DNA of 64,000 bases from Bradyrhizobium sp. CER78. Its GTDB lineage: Bacteria; Pseudomonadota; Alphaproteobacteria; Rhizobiales; Xanthobacteraceae. Location: contig NZ_JARVWP010000013.1 of assembly GCF_029846235.1 (NCBI RefSeq), positions 124,001 through 188,000 on the forward strand, read 5' to 3'. A program made the position numbers and the translations under genes. Under the pieces are notes generated by a model. It did no database searches. It was given only the letters and a program-made list of their open reading frames with translations, and was not told the origin of the DNA. This document shows, piece by piece, positions 43,980-52,745 of the stretch (its first letter is position 1; each line of letters starts with the position of its first letter).

Positions 43980-44906
43980 ATGCCCTTCCTCAATCACGGC
44001 TCATATCGGATACGTTATGAGCTCGACGGGCCGGCGGACGCACCCGCCTATGTTCTCGTCAACGGACTGACACAATATGCCGAGCTGTGGAGCGTCTACC
44101 GGGACAAACTGACTGCGCGACGCTTTCGTGTCGCTACATTCGACCTTCTTGGCCAGGGCGCTTCGGACAAGCCCGCGCTCTTCATCAGTCAGGACGACCA
44201 GGTCGCGGCGCTGGGCCTGCTCATCGACAAGCTCGGCGATGGCCCGATCTTCCTGAGCGGGATCAGCTTCGGCGGCCTGATCGCGCTACGCTACGGAATC
44301 GCCCACAGCGGGCGGCTCGCCGGCCTCGTGCCGATGAGCTGCTTTGCCGAGCTCTCTCCCCAACTTCTTCTGCTCGGCAACGCCATGCGAACGGGCCTGA
44401 TCCTGGGCGGTACCGGGTATCTTCAGGATCTGCTCCTGCCCATGAACCTTTCCGATGCGTGGCTCGAGCCGCTGCTCGAAAAGCTCGACCAGGTGAAACG
44501 GCAGGGATGGCTCGTCAACGACCTCTATGCCCTGCAGAACCTGATGGAATCCTTCCTCGACTTTCGCCCGCTGACACCACATCTGGGCGCGATCAAGGTT
44601 CCGACCATGATCCTGAACGGCGAGTTCGACTTCTTGACGCCGCGCGCCCTGCACGAAACGCTCCGCGTCCAGATCCCGAATAGTTCGCTGGTCATCATAC
44701 CAAGGGGCTATCACGCCTTCACCCTGGAGAAATCCGCCCTCACGGCGGATCTGCTCGCGCGTTTTGCGGAGGACGTGCTGGCAGGCCGCTGGCACGGCAA
44801 CCAGTCAATCTGGATCGCTCCCGAAGAGCCCGGCGGCGCGCTGGCGGAGTTTCCTCCCGGATACGATCATTTGCGTGCCATTCCCACCCCGAGAGTGGCA
44901 CCATGA
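43980..44906 (+). CDS. alpha/beta hydrolase (esterase-like)
   Basis: 308 residues from the ATG at 43980; the longer frame from 43866 would cover the FixK box. The start MPFLNHGSYRIRYELDG is followed by VLVNGLTQYAELW (oxyanion loop), the elbow LSGISFGGLIALR, the acid in NGEFDFLTP and the histidine in PRGYHAFTLE. It is cytosolic. Its stop overlaps the following gene by four bases. Because CoA-transferase and PHA-synthase-like genes are near, a role with polyester or acyl-ester turnover is possible but unproven. Confidence 0.85.
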   Translation: MPFLNHGSYRIRYELDGPADAPAYVLVNGLTQYAELWSVYRDKLTARRFRVATFDLLGQGASDKPALFISQDDQVAALGLLIDKLGDGPIFLSGISFGGLIALRYGIAHSGRLAGLVPMSCFAELSPQLLLLGNAMRTGLILGGTGYLQDLLLPMNLSDAWLEPLLEKLDQVKRQGWLVNDLYALQNLMESFLDFRPLTPHLGAIKVPTMILNGEFDFLTPRALHETLRVQIPNSSLVIIPRGYHAFTLEKSALTADLLARFAEDVLAGRWHGNQSIWIAPEEPGGALAEFPPGYDHLRAIPTPRVAP

Positions 44907-45505
44907 GCGAATTCCTCGGACCACTTACGTCCGACGGCCGCGTGCCACCGCAGCAGCAGACGCGCGTGGCCGCATTCCTGATCTCGGCCCATGGAGCCCT
45001 GGCACGGCAGTATGCGCTGGCATTGCCGATCAGGCTGGAGGCCGCCTGGCAAATCGAGCTGAACGCGCAGCTTTATCGGGAGGCCGAATTCGTATCGCTG
45101 CTGCAGCGCGCCACATCATGGGTACCGGATGCCGCGCTGGGTTACCTGACCGCGCTTTGGGAAATGGCCTGGCTCCCGGCGGCTGTCGACGGGATCACGG
45201 ATCGGTCGCTGGCACTGCCGGCGGATCTGGCCACTCTCGCGCATGCCGTGCACGCCGGCGTACGGCCCGCGGCCCTGCTTCCGGTCGAGGCTAATGCTCA
45301 TGATGCCTTCGTCACGGCCCTTCGCCGCGTCGAATTCGAAAGCGGCCGGCTTCTGCAGGCCCAAATCGTCTTTCTGAAGGGACCGCAACTGGCGCCGTTC
45401 CGTCCGGCAATCAGCTCGGCTCTCGAGAGGCGCCACGCCGATGTTCGCAGACTGTGGGCTGAAACACTCGAAGGCATAGGTATCGCCAGCCCGCACGCGG
45501 GATGA
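44903..45505 (+). CDS. unknown alpha-helical protein coupled to a hydrolase
   Basis: 200 residues, mostly predicted helix, rich in alanine and leucine, without signal or membrane segment. Landmarks are RVAAFLISAHGALARQYALA, LYREAEFVSLLQRATSW and a C-terminal helix DVRRLWAETLEGIG. The start overlaps the preceding hydrolase, so the two products are probably made together. I do not recognise the family. A phasin-like granule protein is one guess, from the amphipathic style and context only. Confidence 0.75.
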   Translation: MSEFLGPLTSDGRVPPQQQTRVAAFLISAHGALARQYALALPIRLEAAWQIELNAQLYREAEFVSLLQRATSWVPDAALGYLTALWEMAWLPAAVDGITDRSLALPADLATLAHAVHAGVRPAALLPVEANAHDAFVTALRRVEFESGRLLQAQIVFLKGPQLAPFRPAISSALERRHADVRRLWAETLEGIGIASPHAG

Positions 45506-45514
45506 CCGGACGCT

Positions 45515-45528
45515 TTGACGCAGATCAA
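45515..45528 (+). promoter_or_regulatory. FixK/FNR box upstream of the CoA-transferase operon
   Basis: TTGACGCAGATCAA predicts a start near 45563, 29 bases before the ATG at 45592. The box lies just after the stop of the preceding gene, so the operon can be controlled separately. Confidence 0.72.
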
Positions 45529-45591
45529 GAGTCGGCGGCAAACCGGAGTCAATGGTTGATCGGCTGCACTACGTCGTTCGGAGTGTCCATC

Positions 45592-46239
45592 ATGAATCCA
45601 GTTTCCGTCGAGGAAGCCGTTGCGATGATCCCGTCCGGGGCCAGCATCATGGTCGGCGGCTTCATGGGCGTAGGCACCCCGGAACGTCTGCTCGACGAAG
45701 TGGTCCGCCAGCAGAAGACCGGCCTGACATTGATCAGCAATGACGCGGCCACGCCGGGCAAGGGAGTCGGCAAGCTGTTCGATGCTGCGCTTGTCTCGCG
45801 CCTGACCGCCACGCATATCGGCCTCAATCCGAAAGCTCAGCAGCAAATGCTGGCCAACCAGATCGCCGTCGATCTCATTCCGCAGGGCACCTTCGTCGAG
45901 CGCATACGCGCCGGCGGTTGCGGTCTGGGCGGCGTGCTCACGCCGACCGGCGTCGGCACGCTGGTCGCAGACGGCAAACGGTTGATCGAAGTGGATGGAA
46001 AATCATTCCTGCTGGAAACCGCACTGCGGGCGCAATTCGCACTGGTCCATGCCTTCCTCGCCGACTATCTCGGCAATCTGACCTACGCGCTGACCGCCCG
46101 CAATTTCAACCCGGTCATGGCCATGGCGGCCGAGACCGTCATTGTGACAGCCGAGCATATCGTGCCAGTCGGTGTCATCGCACCCGACCACGTCGTGACG
46201 CCGGCGCCCCTTGTCGACTACCTCATTGCGAACGGGTGA
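45592..46239 (+). CDS. 3-oxoacid/acetate CoA-transferase alpha subunit
   Basis: 215 residues from the ATG at 45592. The class-I CoA-transferase alpha motif is IMVGGFMGVGTPERLLDEVV. RIRAGGCGLGGVLTPTGVGT is the second typical stretch. With the beta subunit four bases downstream, it forms an AtoDA/ScoAB-like heterodimer that moves CoA between acyl acids such as acetate, acetoacetate or butyrate. The exact substrate cannot be read from the sequence. Confidence 0.9.
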   Translation: MNPVSVEEAVAMIPSGASIMVGGFMGVGTPERLLDEVVRQQKTGLTLISNDAATPGKGVGKLFDAALVSRLTATHIGLNPKAQQQMLANQIAVDLIPQGTFVERIRAGGCGLGGVLTPTGVGTLVADGKRLIEVDGKSFLLETALRAQFALVHAFLADYLGNLTYALTARNFNPVMAMAAETVIVTAEHIVPVGVIAPDHVVTPAPLVDYLIANG

Positions 46240-46242
46240 ACC

Positions 46243-46893
46243 ATGGATCCGCAGATCATCATCGCCCGGCGCGTCGCGCGAGAGCTTCACAGCGGCGACC
46301 TTGTCAATCTGGGTATCGGAATTCCGACGCTGGTTGCCAACTATGTTCCGGCCGATCTCAAGGTGTTCTTTCAGTCGGAGAATGGATTGATCGGCACCGG
46401 CCCCATCCCCGAGCAAGGCATGGCGCATCCCCTGCTGACCGACGCCGGCGGACGTCCGATCAGTGCGCTGCCGGGCGCCGCGACCTTCGACAGCGCAATG
46501 TCATTTGGGCTGATCCGCGGCGGCCATGTCGATGTGACGGTGCTCGGTGGCCTGCAGGTCGATGCGGACGGACATCTCGCCAACTGGATGATCCCTGGCA
46601 AGATGGTGCCCGGCATGGGCGGAGCGATGGACCTCGTGAGCGGCGCCAGGCGGGTCATCGTCGCCATGCAGCATGCCGCCAAGGGCAAATCGAAGATCGT
46701 CGCCAAATGCTCGCTGCCACTGACGTCGACGCGTCCGGTCGACCTCGTCGTAACTGATTTGGCGGTGATTGGCTTCGCCGGCGGCAAGGCGACCCTGATG
46801 GAGACCGCTCCGGGCGTCAGCGTTGCCGAAGTCATGGCGGTCACCGAGGCAGATCTGACAATTCCGGGTACCGTTCCCGAAATGAAGCTTTGA
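46243..46893 (+). CDS. 3-oxoacid/acetate CoA-transferase beta subunit
   Basis: 216 residues. The catalytic glutamate is E46 in the conserved SENGLIGTGP motif. LVNLGIGIPTLVANYVP and GQMVPGMGGAMDLVSG-type segments (here GKMVPGMGGAMDLVSGARR) are family hallmarks. It completes the heterodimer with the preceding gene. A MaoC dehydratase follows after 13 bases, suggesting short-chain acyl-CoA metabolism. Confidence 0.92.
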   Translation: MDPQIIIARRVARELHSGDLVNLGIGIPTLVANYVPADLKVFFQSENGLIGTGPIPEQGMAHPLLTDAGGRPISALPGAATFDSAMSFGLIRGGHVDVTVLGGLQVDADGHLANWMIPGKMVPGMGGAMDLVSGARRVIVAMQHAAKGKSKIVAKCSLPLTSTRPVDLVVTDLAVIGFAGGKATLMETAPGVSVAEVMAVTEADLTIPGTVPEMKL

Positions 46894-46906
46894 TCAGGAC
46901 AGAGCC

Positions 46907-47365
46907 ATGCGGATATTCAACGACTTCAATGACATCAAATCCGCTATCGGGACTGAGATCGGCGTCAGCGACTGGATTGAAGTGACGCAAGATCGCATCA
47001 ACCGGTTTGCCGACGCGACATGCGACGAGCAGTGGATCCACGTCGACCAGGAGCGCGCCAAGGCCGAGCTTCCCGGAGGGAGGACCATCGCGCATGGCCT
47101 GCTCTCCCTCAGCCTCGCACCAATGTTCATCCGATCCGTGGTCGGGCTCAAGGGCCTGCGAAACACCCTCAATTACGGGGCCGACCGGATTCGCTATCTG
47201 GCGCCGGTGCCGGCCGGATCAAGGCTGCGGGCGCGCGTCACGGTTGCGGAAGCGGAGGACGTTCCGCCGGACGGTCTGCGCGTGAACTACCACCTCGTCA
47301 TCCAGATCGAAGGCGGCACGCGTCCCGCCTGCGTCGCGGAGTTGATCGCACTGCACTACCGCTGA
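46907..47365 (+). CDS. MaoC-family dehydratase (enoyl-CoA hydratase type)
   Basis: 152 residues. The hydratase-2 motif is complete: RFADATCDEQWIHVDQERAK, then IAHGLLSLSLAPMF. This is a different subgroup from the MaoC proteins at 1265 and 13209. It resembles the R-specific hydratases and the N-terminal domain of bifunctional hydratase/phosphotransacetylases; the matching phosphotransacetylase is encoded separately at 49393-50358. It could supply 3-hydroxyacyl-CoA. Confidence 0.88.
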   Translation: MRIFNDFNDIKSAIGTEIGVSDWIEVTQDRINRFADATCDEQWIHVDQERAKAELPGGRTIAHGLLSLSLAPMFIRSVVGLKGLRNTLNYGADRIRYLAPVPAGSRLRARVTVAEAEDVPPDGLRVNYHLVIQIEGGTRPACVAELIALHYR

Positions 47366-47372
47366 CGCCGGC

Positions 47373-47387
47373 CGGTCGCCACGACCG
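47373..47387. terminator. hairpin in a convergent gap
   Basis: A six-base-pair stem CGGTCG/CGACCG with a three-base loop sits between the stop of the MaoC gene (47365) and the fabI stop (47388). No T tract is present. Confidence 0.35.
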
Positions 47388-48176
47388 TCAATCGATGATG
47401 TGATAGCCGCCGTCGATATACATGACGCTCCCGGTGATCAGCTTGGCGCCATCCAGCGCCAGGAACGCCGTCGCGTTCCCAACGTCATCGATGCTGACAA
47501 GGCTGCGCGCCGGCGCCTTGGACTGGGCCCTGTCCATCAGCTCATCGAATTCGGGGATGCCCGACGCAGCGCGTGTCGCGAGCGGTCCCGGCGAGATCGC
47601 GTGAACGCGGATGCCTTTCGGGCCCAGCTCCGCGGCGATGTAGCGGACGGCGGCCTCAAGCGCAGCCTTGGCCACCCCCATCACATTGTAATTCTCGACC
47701 ACCATCTGGCTGCCGTAGTAAGTCATGGTGAACATCGTTCCGCCGTTCTTCATCAGTGGCTCGGCCAGATGCGCCATGCGCATGAACGACCAGCACGAGA
47801 CCTCCATCGTCTTCGAAAAGCCCTCGCGGCCGACGTCGACGACACGTCCGTGCAAGGCCTCCTTCGGCGCGAACGCGATCGAATGAAGCAGGAAGTCAAG
47901 CTGACCCCACTCCTTCGAGATCCGCTCGAAAACCTGTTCCATCTGCCCTTCCACCATGACGTCCAGCGGCAAGAAGATCGGGGCCTCCAGCGCCTGCGCG
48001 AGCGGCTCGACATGCTTTCTGGCGCGGTCGTTCAGATAGGTCACGGCCAGATCCGCGCCGAGCGCGCGAAACGCCCTCGCGCAGCCCCAGGCAATCGACT
48101 GATCATTGGCGATGCCCACGATCAGGCCCTTCTTGCCCTTCAATGCGACCTTGGTTTCCGGAAACTGGGGGATCAT
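47388..48176 (-). CDS. fabI: enoyl-ACP reductase FabI
   Basis: 262 residues with SDR fold: GKKGLIVGIANDQSIAWGCA at the N-terminus (the FabI form of the NAD motif), the Y-x6-K active site in YYGSQMVVENYNVMGVAKAA, and the end GSVMYIDGGYHI. It is probably a second FabI, because the primary gene usually lies elsewhere. It is the last gene of the DUF3141-pta-ackA-fabI unit and overlaps ackA by four bases. In this setting it might act as an electron sink on enoyl thioesters. Confidence 0.9.
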   Translation of the reverse strand: MIPQFPETKVALKGKKGLIVGIANDQSIAWGCARAFRALGADLAVTYLNDRARKHVEPLAQALEAPIFLPLDVMVEGQMEQVFERISKEWGQLDFLLHSIAFAPKEALHGRVVDVGREGFSKTMEVSCWSFMRMAHLAEPLMKNGGTMFTMTYYGSQMVVENYNVMGVAKAALEAAVRYIAAELGPKGIRVHAISPGPLATRAASGIPEFDELMDRAQSKAPARSLVSIDDVGNATAFLALDGAKLITGSVMYIDGGYHIID

Positions 48177-49387
48177 GATGCCCTCTCGCGGTTGGGACTG
48201 GACGGTTGACCATTCATCAGCAGCACCACGGTGTGCTGCGCAATCATCAATTCCTCGTCGGTCGGCACGACATAGACGGGAATGCGGCTGCCAGGGCGCG
48301 ATATCAATCTGGCATGGCGAGCGTTCTCAGCTGCATCGAGCTCAACGCCGAGCCACGACAGCTTCTCCCCGATCCGCGCACGAATGCCGGCCGAGTTCTC
48401 GCCAATGCCGGCTGTGAACACGAAGGCGTCGATGCCCTGAAGCGCCGCCGCGAGCATGCCGGCGTGCAGGCCGATCCGATGGACGAAATATTCGATCGCC
48501 AGGATCGCATGCGGATCCTCGCTCGCCAGCAACTCCCGCATGTCATTGCTGATGCCGGACATCCCCTTTAGTCCGCAATCGCGATAGAGAAAGGTCTGCA
48601 CGTCGGCGGCCGACATGCCCTTTCGAGCGATGAGGTAGAGCACAACGCCTGGATCGATCTGTCCTGGCCGCGTGCCCATCGGAAGGCCGTCGAGCGCCGT
48701 AAACCCCATCGTGCTTTCGACGCTGCGCCCGTCCTTCATCGCACACATCGAGGCGCCGTTGCCGAGATGTGCGACGATGACACGGCCATTCGCAACCTCA
48801 GGGGCCACCTGCCTCAAGGTTTTGGCAATGTACTCATACGAGAGCCCGTGAAATCCGTAACGCCGCACGCCCTCGGCATAGAGCAGGAATGGGACCGCGT
48901 AGTGGTCCGCCAAGGCACCGTGCGTACGGTGGAATGCGGTATCGAAGCAGGCCACTTGCGGAAGATCCGGACGATTTGTCAACAGTGATCGGATCGGAGC
49001 CAGATTGTAGGGCTGATGGAGCGGCGCCAATGGCACAAATTTCTCGAGGCGCGCCACGACGCCGTGGTCGATCCGCACCGGGCGGTCGTACTCGGGACCG
49101 CCATGAACGACGCGATGTCCGACCGCGATCGGATTGATGCGAAGCTCGTCCTTCAGCCAGATACCCGCAACTTCGAGAGCTGCCGTCACGTCCGGAACGC
49201 GCTCGATCGGATAGGCTCGGTCCGCCAGCGGATCCCCATTGGTCGCGGCGGCGCGCAGCCGCGGACGGCTGCCGATCCCATCCATCTGGCCCTTGATCTG
49301 GCGTTGCAGCCTGGCCTCCCCGTCGACCGCAAAGATTTGAAATTTTACGCTGGACGAACCGGCATTGACGACGAGGATCGTGTCCAT
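48173..49387 (-). CDS. ackA: acetate/propionate kinase
   Basis: 404 residues from the ATG at 49387. The N-terminal signature ILVVNAGSSSVKFQIF and the second one RYGFHGLSYEYIAK are both intact, as are VIVAHLGNGASMCAM and FTAGIGENSAGIR. The enzyme makes ATP and acetate from acetyl phosphate. The gene begins 5 bases after the phosphotransacetylase stop and overlaps fabI at its end. Its control by the FixK box at 52671 would provide substrate-level ATP under oxygen limitation. Confidence 0.95.
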   Translation of the reverse strand: MDTILVVNAGSSSVKFQIFAVDGEARLQRQIKGQMDGIGSRPRLRAAATNGDPLADRAYPIERVPDVTAALEVAGIWLKDELRINPIAVGHRVVHGGPEYDRPVRIDHGVVARLEKFVPLAPLHQPYNLAPIRSLLTNRPDLPQVACFDTAFHRTHGALADHYAVPFLLYAEGVRRYGFHGLSYEYIAKTLRQVAPEVANGRVIVAHLGNGASMCAMKDGRSVESTMGFTALDGLPMGTRPGQIDPGVVLYLIARKGMSAADVQTFLYRDCGLKGMSGISNDMRELLASEDPHAILAIEYFVHRIGLHAGMLAAALQGIDAFVFTAGIGENSAGIRARIGEKLSWLGVELDAAENARHARLISRPGSRIPVYVVPTDEELMIAQHTVVLLMNGQPSSPNRERAS

Positions 49388-49392
49388 GGCGA

Positions 49393-50358
49393 TCACGCGA
49401 CGGTTGGAGCGCGCCGGCGGCGCGCGTCGGCATAGAGCGCCGCGACCGCGCACGACGCCATCCTGGCCCTCGGTGAATCGGCGCGCGACGTCAGCACGAT
49501 CGGAACCCGGGCCCCGAGCACGATGCCGGCGCTATCGGCCTTGGCGAAGTAAGCCAGATTCTTCGCCAGCATATTGCCGGCCTCGAGGTCGGGAACGAGC
49601 AGGATCTGCGCCCTTCCCGCGACCTCGGACTTTATGCCCTTGATCCGCGCCGCTTCCACGTCGATGGCATTGTCGAACGCGAGCGGACCATCAAGCACAC
49701 CGCCGGTGATCTGGCCGCGGTCGGCCATTTTGCAGAGAGCGGCCGCCTCGATGGTCGATGGAATCTTGGACGTCACGGTCTCAACTGCCGACAGGATTGC
49801 CACCCGCGGCAGCGTTCCAAAGCCGGCTTGGGTATAGAGATCGATGGCGTTCTGGATGATGTCGCGCTTGCCATCCAGATCGGGGAAAATGTTGATGGCG
49901 GCATCTGTGATGAACAGCGTATCGGCGTAGGCTGGCACGTCCATCACGAAAACGTGGCTAATGCGCCGATCGGTTCGAAGCCCAACCGACTTCGCCGTGA
50001 CGTTCCGCATAAGTTCGTCGGTGTGCAGACTGCCCTTCATCAACATCTCGCCCCGGGCAGCATGGATCAACGCGACACCCTTGGCGGCCGCGGCCTCGCT
50101 GTGCGGCTCGTCGACGATCTCGAGGCCGGCAATGTCGAGGCCATGCTTGCTCGCGGTCGCCTTGATCTTCGCTTCAGGCCCGACCAAGAGCGGCTTGATG
50201 ATATCGGCCTGCGCACTATCCACGACGCCGCGCAACGACGTCTCGTCGCAGGGGTGAACCACAATGGTAGGCACCGGGGGAACAGCCTTGGCTGCGGCGA
50301 TCAGTCGGTCGTACTTGGTGTGAGCCGTACCGCTCGACTCGGATGACATGACATTCAT
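49393..50358 (-). CDS. pta: phosphate acetyl/butyryltransferase
   Basis: 321 residues from the ATG at 50358 behind GGAGTGG. The PTA_PTB fold is seen in KPLLVGPEAKIKATASKHGL, GEMLMKGSLHTDELMRNV, VAILSAVETVTSKIPST and AGNMLAKNLAYFAKADSAGI. Many relatives carry an N-terminal MaoC domain; this one does not, but a free MaoC gene lies at 46907. Together with ackA it forms the acetyl-CoA to acetate pathway. A butyryl-type substrate is possible. Confidence 0.9.
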   Translation of the reverse strand: MNVMSSESSGTAHTKYDRLIAAAKAVPPVPTIVVHPCDETSLRGVVDSAQADIIKPLLVGPEAKIKATASKHGLDIAGLEIVDEPHSEAAAAKGVALIHAARGEMLMKGSLHTDELMRNVTAKSVGLRTDRRISHVFVMDVPAYADTLFITDAAINIFPDLDGKRDIIQNAIDLYTQAGFGTLPRVAILSAVETVTSKIPSTIEAAALCKMADRGQITGGVLDGPLAFDNAIDVEAARIKGIKSEVAGRAQILLVPDLEAGNMLAKNLAYFAKADSAGIVLGARVPIVLTSRADSPRARMASCAVAALYADARRRRAPTVA

Positions 50359-50390
50359 GGTGCCACCACTCCGGATACTCTCAGATCGGG

Positions 50391-52619
50391 TCACGACGCC
50401 TTTGCCTTGGGGTCGAAAGGGGCGACATTCGACGCTTTCTCCACGGCCTCTCTCTCATCCAGACCGAACAGCTCGGCGATCCGGTTCAATCGGCTGGCCA
50501 CCTCACCCGAAATCGCGGTGCTGGCCGACAGCACATCGCGTATCGCGGCGAAGGCCGTCCGCCGGTCGTTCATATTGTCTGGAAGCAGTGTCGGGATCGC
50601 GGCCAGCGCGGCTTCGCGATCCAGGAGAAGCATGAAGAATTGCTCGCGAACCAGCATTTTGAATTCGGCAAGCGTCAGAGGCTTGCCGGGTACGTTGCGA
50701 CGGACCTGGCGCAACGCTTCCAGGCTGCGCTCGTCCACCATGCCGCGCGCCGAACCGACATAGAGAAGCGCGCGGATCGCCGCCTCGCGAAGCCCCCCCT
50801 CACCGACCCGCGACGTCAGCTCCGCGATCCTCGCCTCCAGCCGCCCCCGGTACTCGGTTGACATCTCCTGTCTTCGCGACGGGGTCGAACGCGGATCGAC
50901 GCCAACCGCGGCCTGCAACGCAGGCGAGCCATAGACGGCAAGGAAGACCGCCTCGCTGAGCGCTTCCTGAGAATCGCGCCAGCTGTCGAGCGCGTGGACG
51001 ATCTGGTTAGAGATGTTTTCCTGGAACGCCAGGAACGGATTGTTCGAACTTGCGGGCTTGCGTTGGTCCCGGACGTGTTCGGCGGCCGCCTTGACGGCGG
51101 TCATGAACGGATTCTGGCTGCTGAATGCCTCGTACTGCGCTCGCAGCGGATGGGCGTTTCGCATCCAGTCGGCCAATTCAGGCGTCACCATGCGCTTGAT
51201 CAGAGGCTGGACGAACTTGCGGTAGGCGGCAAGATTGATCTCGGAGACCCGCTTTGCAGCTTCGAACCGCCGCTCATCGTCCGGCGAGTTACCTCCCATG
51301 GCCCTGAGGTCGTCAAGGGTCCGGGCCTCGCAGCGCATCACCCATTGCCCCAAAGCCAGGTCGGCATTTGCCGTCTCGGCGCCCTTGGCCTCAAACGTCG
51401 CCTCATAGAGGCCGGGTGGGAGCACATCGATCAGGTCGATGTTGCTGGAAAACTCCGCGTGTTCTTTCTTGGCCACGCCGCCCGACACGAAAATGCCGAG
51501 GTGGCCGACGGTCTCGTGGACCGTGTAGACGATCGTCTGTCCATAGGCCCTGATCTCGTCGACATCGGCGTAGAGATCGAGGATCCAGTCCAGCGCCTGC
51601 TGCGGCGGGGTAATATTGTCGCCCTTGGAGCAGAAAACGACGATTGGCGATCTGATGTTGCGCAGGTCGACTCTTTCACCGTCCGACATCTTGATACGGC
51701 CAGCGGCGAGATTGTTGCCGATAAAGAGCTCGTCGACGATGAACTGGATCTCCTCCGCGTTGAGGTTGACGTGGCCTCCCCACCAACGCTCGAACTCGAG
51801 GTAGCGGTCCGCCTCCGTATCGACCTTGGAGAAGACGTTGTACTGCTTGGTCCACAGCGTGTTGGACGGATTCTGGTTCTCGAAGTTCTGGACGAGCCAG
51901 GCTCCATCGAACTTTCCGCCACCTAGATCGCCAGCGAGTGCCGTCAGCCAGCTCCCACCCAGCAGGCCGCCCGAATATCGCATCGGGTATTTGCCGTGCA
52001 CGCCAGCCCAATAGGCCAGCGGCGCTCCCGCCACAATCACGGGACCAAACAGCTCGGGCCGCAATGACGCAAGGATCATCACCGCCCAACCGGCCTGACA
52101 GTTTCCGATGACACAGGGTTTGCCGTTTGCATCCGGATGGAGAGCAATGACCTTTTCAAGGAATAGCGCTTCTGCCCGTGCAATGCGCTCGATGGTCTGG
52201 CCCGGCATTGGCTCCGGCAAGAAGCCGATGAAGTAGCAGGGATGACCGGCCTTCATGGCGACGCCGATCTCACTATCCGCCTTGAAGCCGCCGATACCGG
52301 GACCGTGGCCGGCGCGCGGATCGACGACGACGAACGGTCGTCGCTTCAGATCGATCTCGACGCCCTTGGGAGGGATAATCCGCACCAGCGCGTAGTTGAC
52401 GGGATCATCGAGCTTGCGACCGTCCATGATCAGTTCGGCAGCATAACTCAGGACGTGCGGAGCAGTTTGCGCCACATGCTCACGATATTGGTCGCCGCGC
52501 TGGCGTAGAATGTCGAGAAACAGCACGCTCCGCTGGCCGGCATCCGTCATGTATTCCACGGCGGACGCCACCAGTCCCGATACCGGATCGCCCGACAGCG
52601 TTGTCCTGTCCATCGCCAT
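50391..52619 (-). CDS. DUF3141 protein, PHA-synthase-like alpha/beta hydrolase
   Basis: 742 residues, cytosolic. The central part has an alpha/beta-hydrolase fold with a cysteine at the nucleophile elbow (IGNCQAGWAVM, near residue 170), as in polyhydroxyalkanoate synthases. Other hallmarks are VDPRAGHGPGIGGFKADSEI, VVFCSKGDNITPPQQALDWI and the histidine in HETVGHLGIFVSGG. The C-terminal 300 residues are helical. DUF3141 is typically found beside pta/ackA; its reaction is unknown. It is the first gene of the unit, 51 bases from the FixK box at 52671. Confidence 0.9.
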   Translation of the reverse strand: MAMDRTTLSGDPVSGLVASAVEYMTDAGQRSVLFLDILRQRGDQYREHVAQTAPHVLSYAAELIMDGRKLDDPVNYALVRIIPPKGVEIDLKRRPFVVVDPRAGHGPGIGGFKADSEIGVAMKAGHPCYFIGFLPEPMPGQTIERIARAEALFLEKVIALHPDANGKPCVIGNCQAGWAVMILASLRPELFGPVIVAGAPLAYWAGVHGKYPMRYSGGLLGGSWLTALAGDLGGGKFDGAWLVQNFENQNPSNTLWTKQYNVFSKVDTEADRYLEFERWWGGHVNLNAEEIQFIVDELFIGNNLAAGRIKMSDGERVDLRNIRSPIVVFCSKGDNITPPQQALDWILDLYADVDEIRAYGQTIVYTVHETVGHLGIFVSGGVAKKEHAEFSSNIDLIDVLPPGLYEATFEAKGAETANADLALGQWVMRCEARTLDDLRAMGGNSPDDERRFEAAKRVSEINLAAYRKFVQPLIKRMVTPELADWMRNAHPLRAQYEAFSSQNPFMTAVKAAAEHVRDQRKPASSNNPFLAFQENISNQIVHALDSWRDSQEALSEAVFLAVYGSPALQAAVGVDPRSTPSRRQEMSTEYRGRLEARIAELTSRVGEGGLREAAIRALLYVGSARGMVDERSLEALRQVRRNVPGKPLTLAEFKMLVREQFFMLLLDREAALAAIPTLLPDNMNDRRTAFAAIRDVLSASTAISGEVASRLNRIAELFGLDEREAVEKASNVAPFDPKAKAS

Positions 52620-52670
52620 GCTCCGATTTCCGCGTCGGGAGCCATTGAATGTGCACCGCGAGAACGGGCT

Positions 52671-52684
52671 TTGATCTAAGTCAA
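52671..52684. promoter_or_regulatory. FixK/FNR box between DUF3141 and acetyltransferase genes
   Basis: TTGATCTAAGTCAA lies between divergent genes. The predicted starts near 52636 and 52719 fit DUF3141 (52619) and favour the acetyltransferase start at 52746 over 52698. Confidence 0.8.
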
Positions 52685-52745
52685 GCGCTGACGATCAATG
52701 GCAACGCGACATGACGCTGATCAGCCAACACGAGAAACGCTGCGC

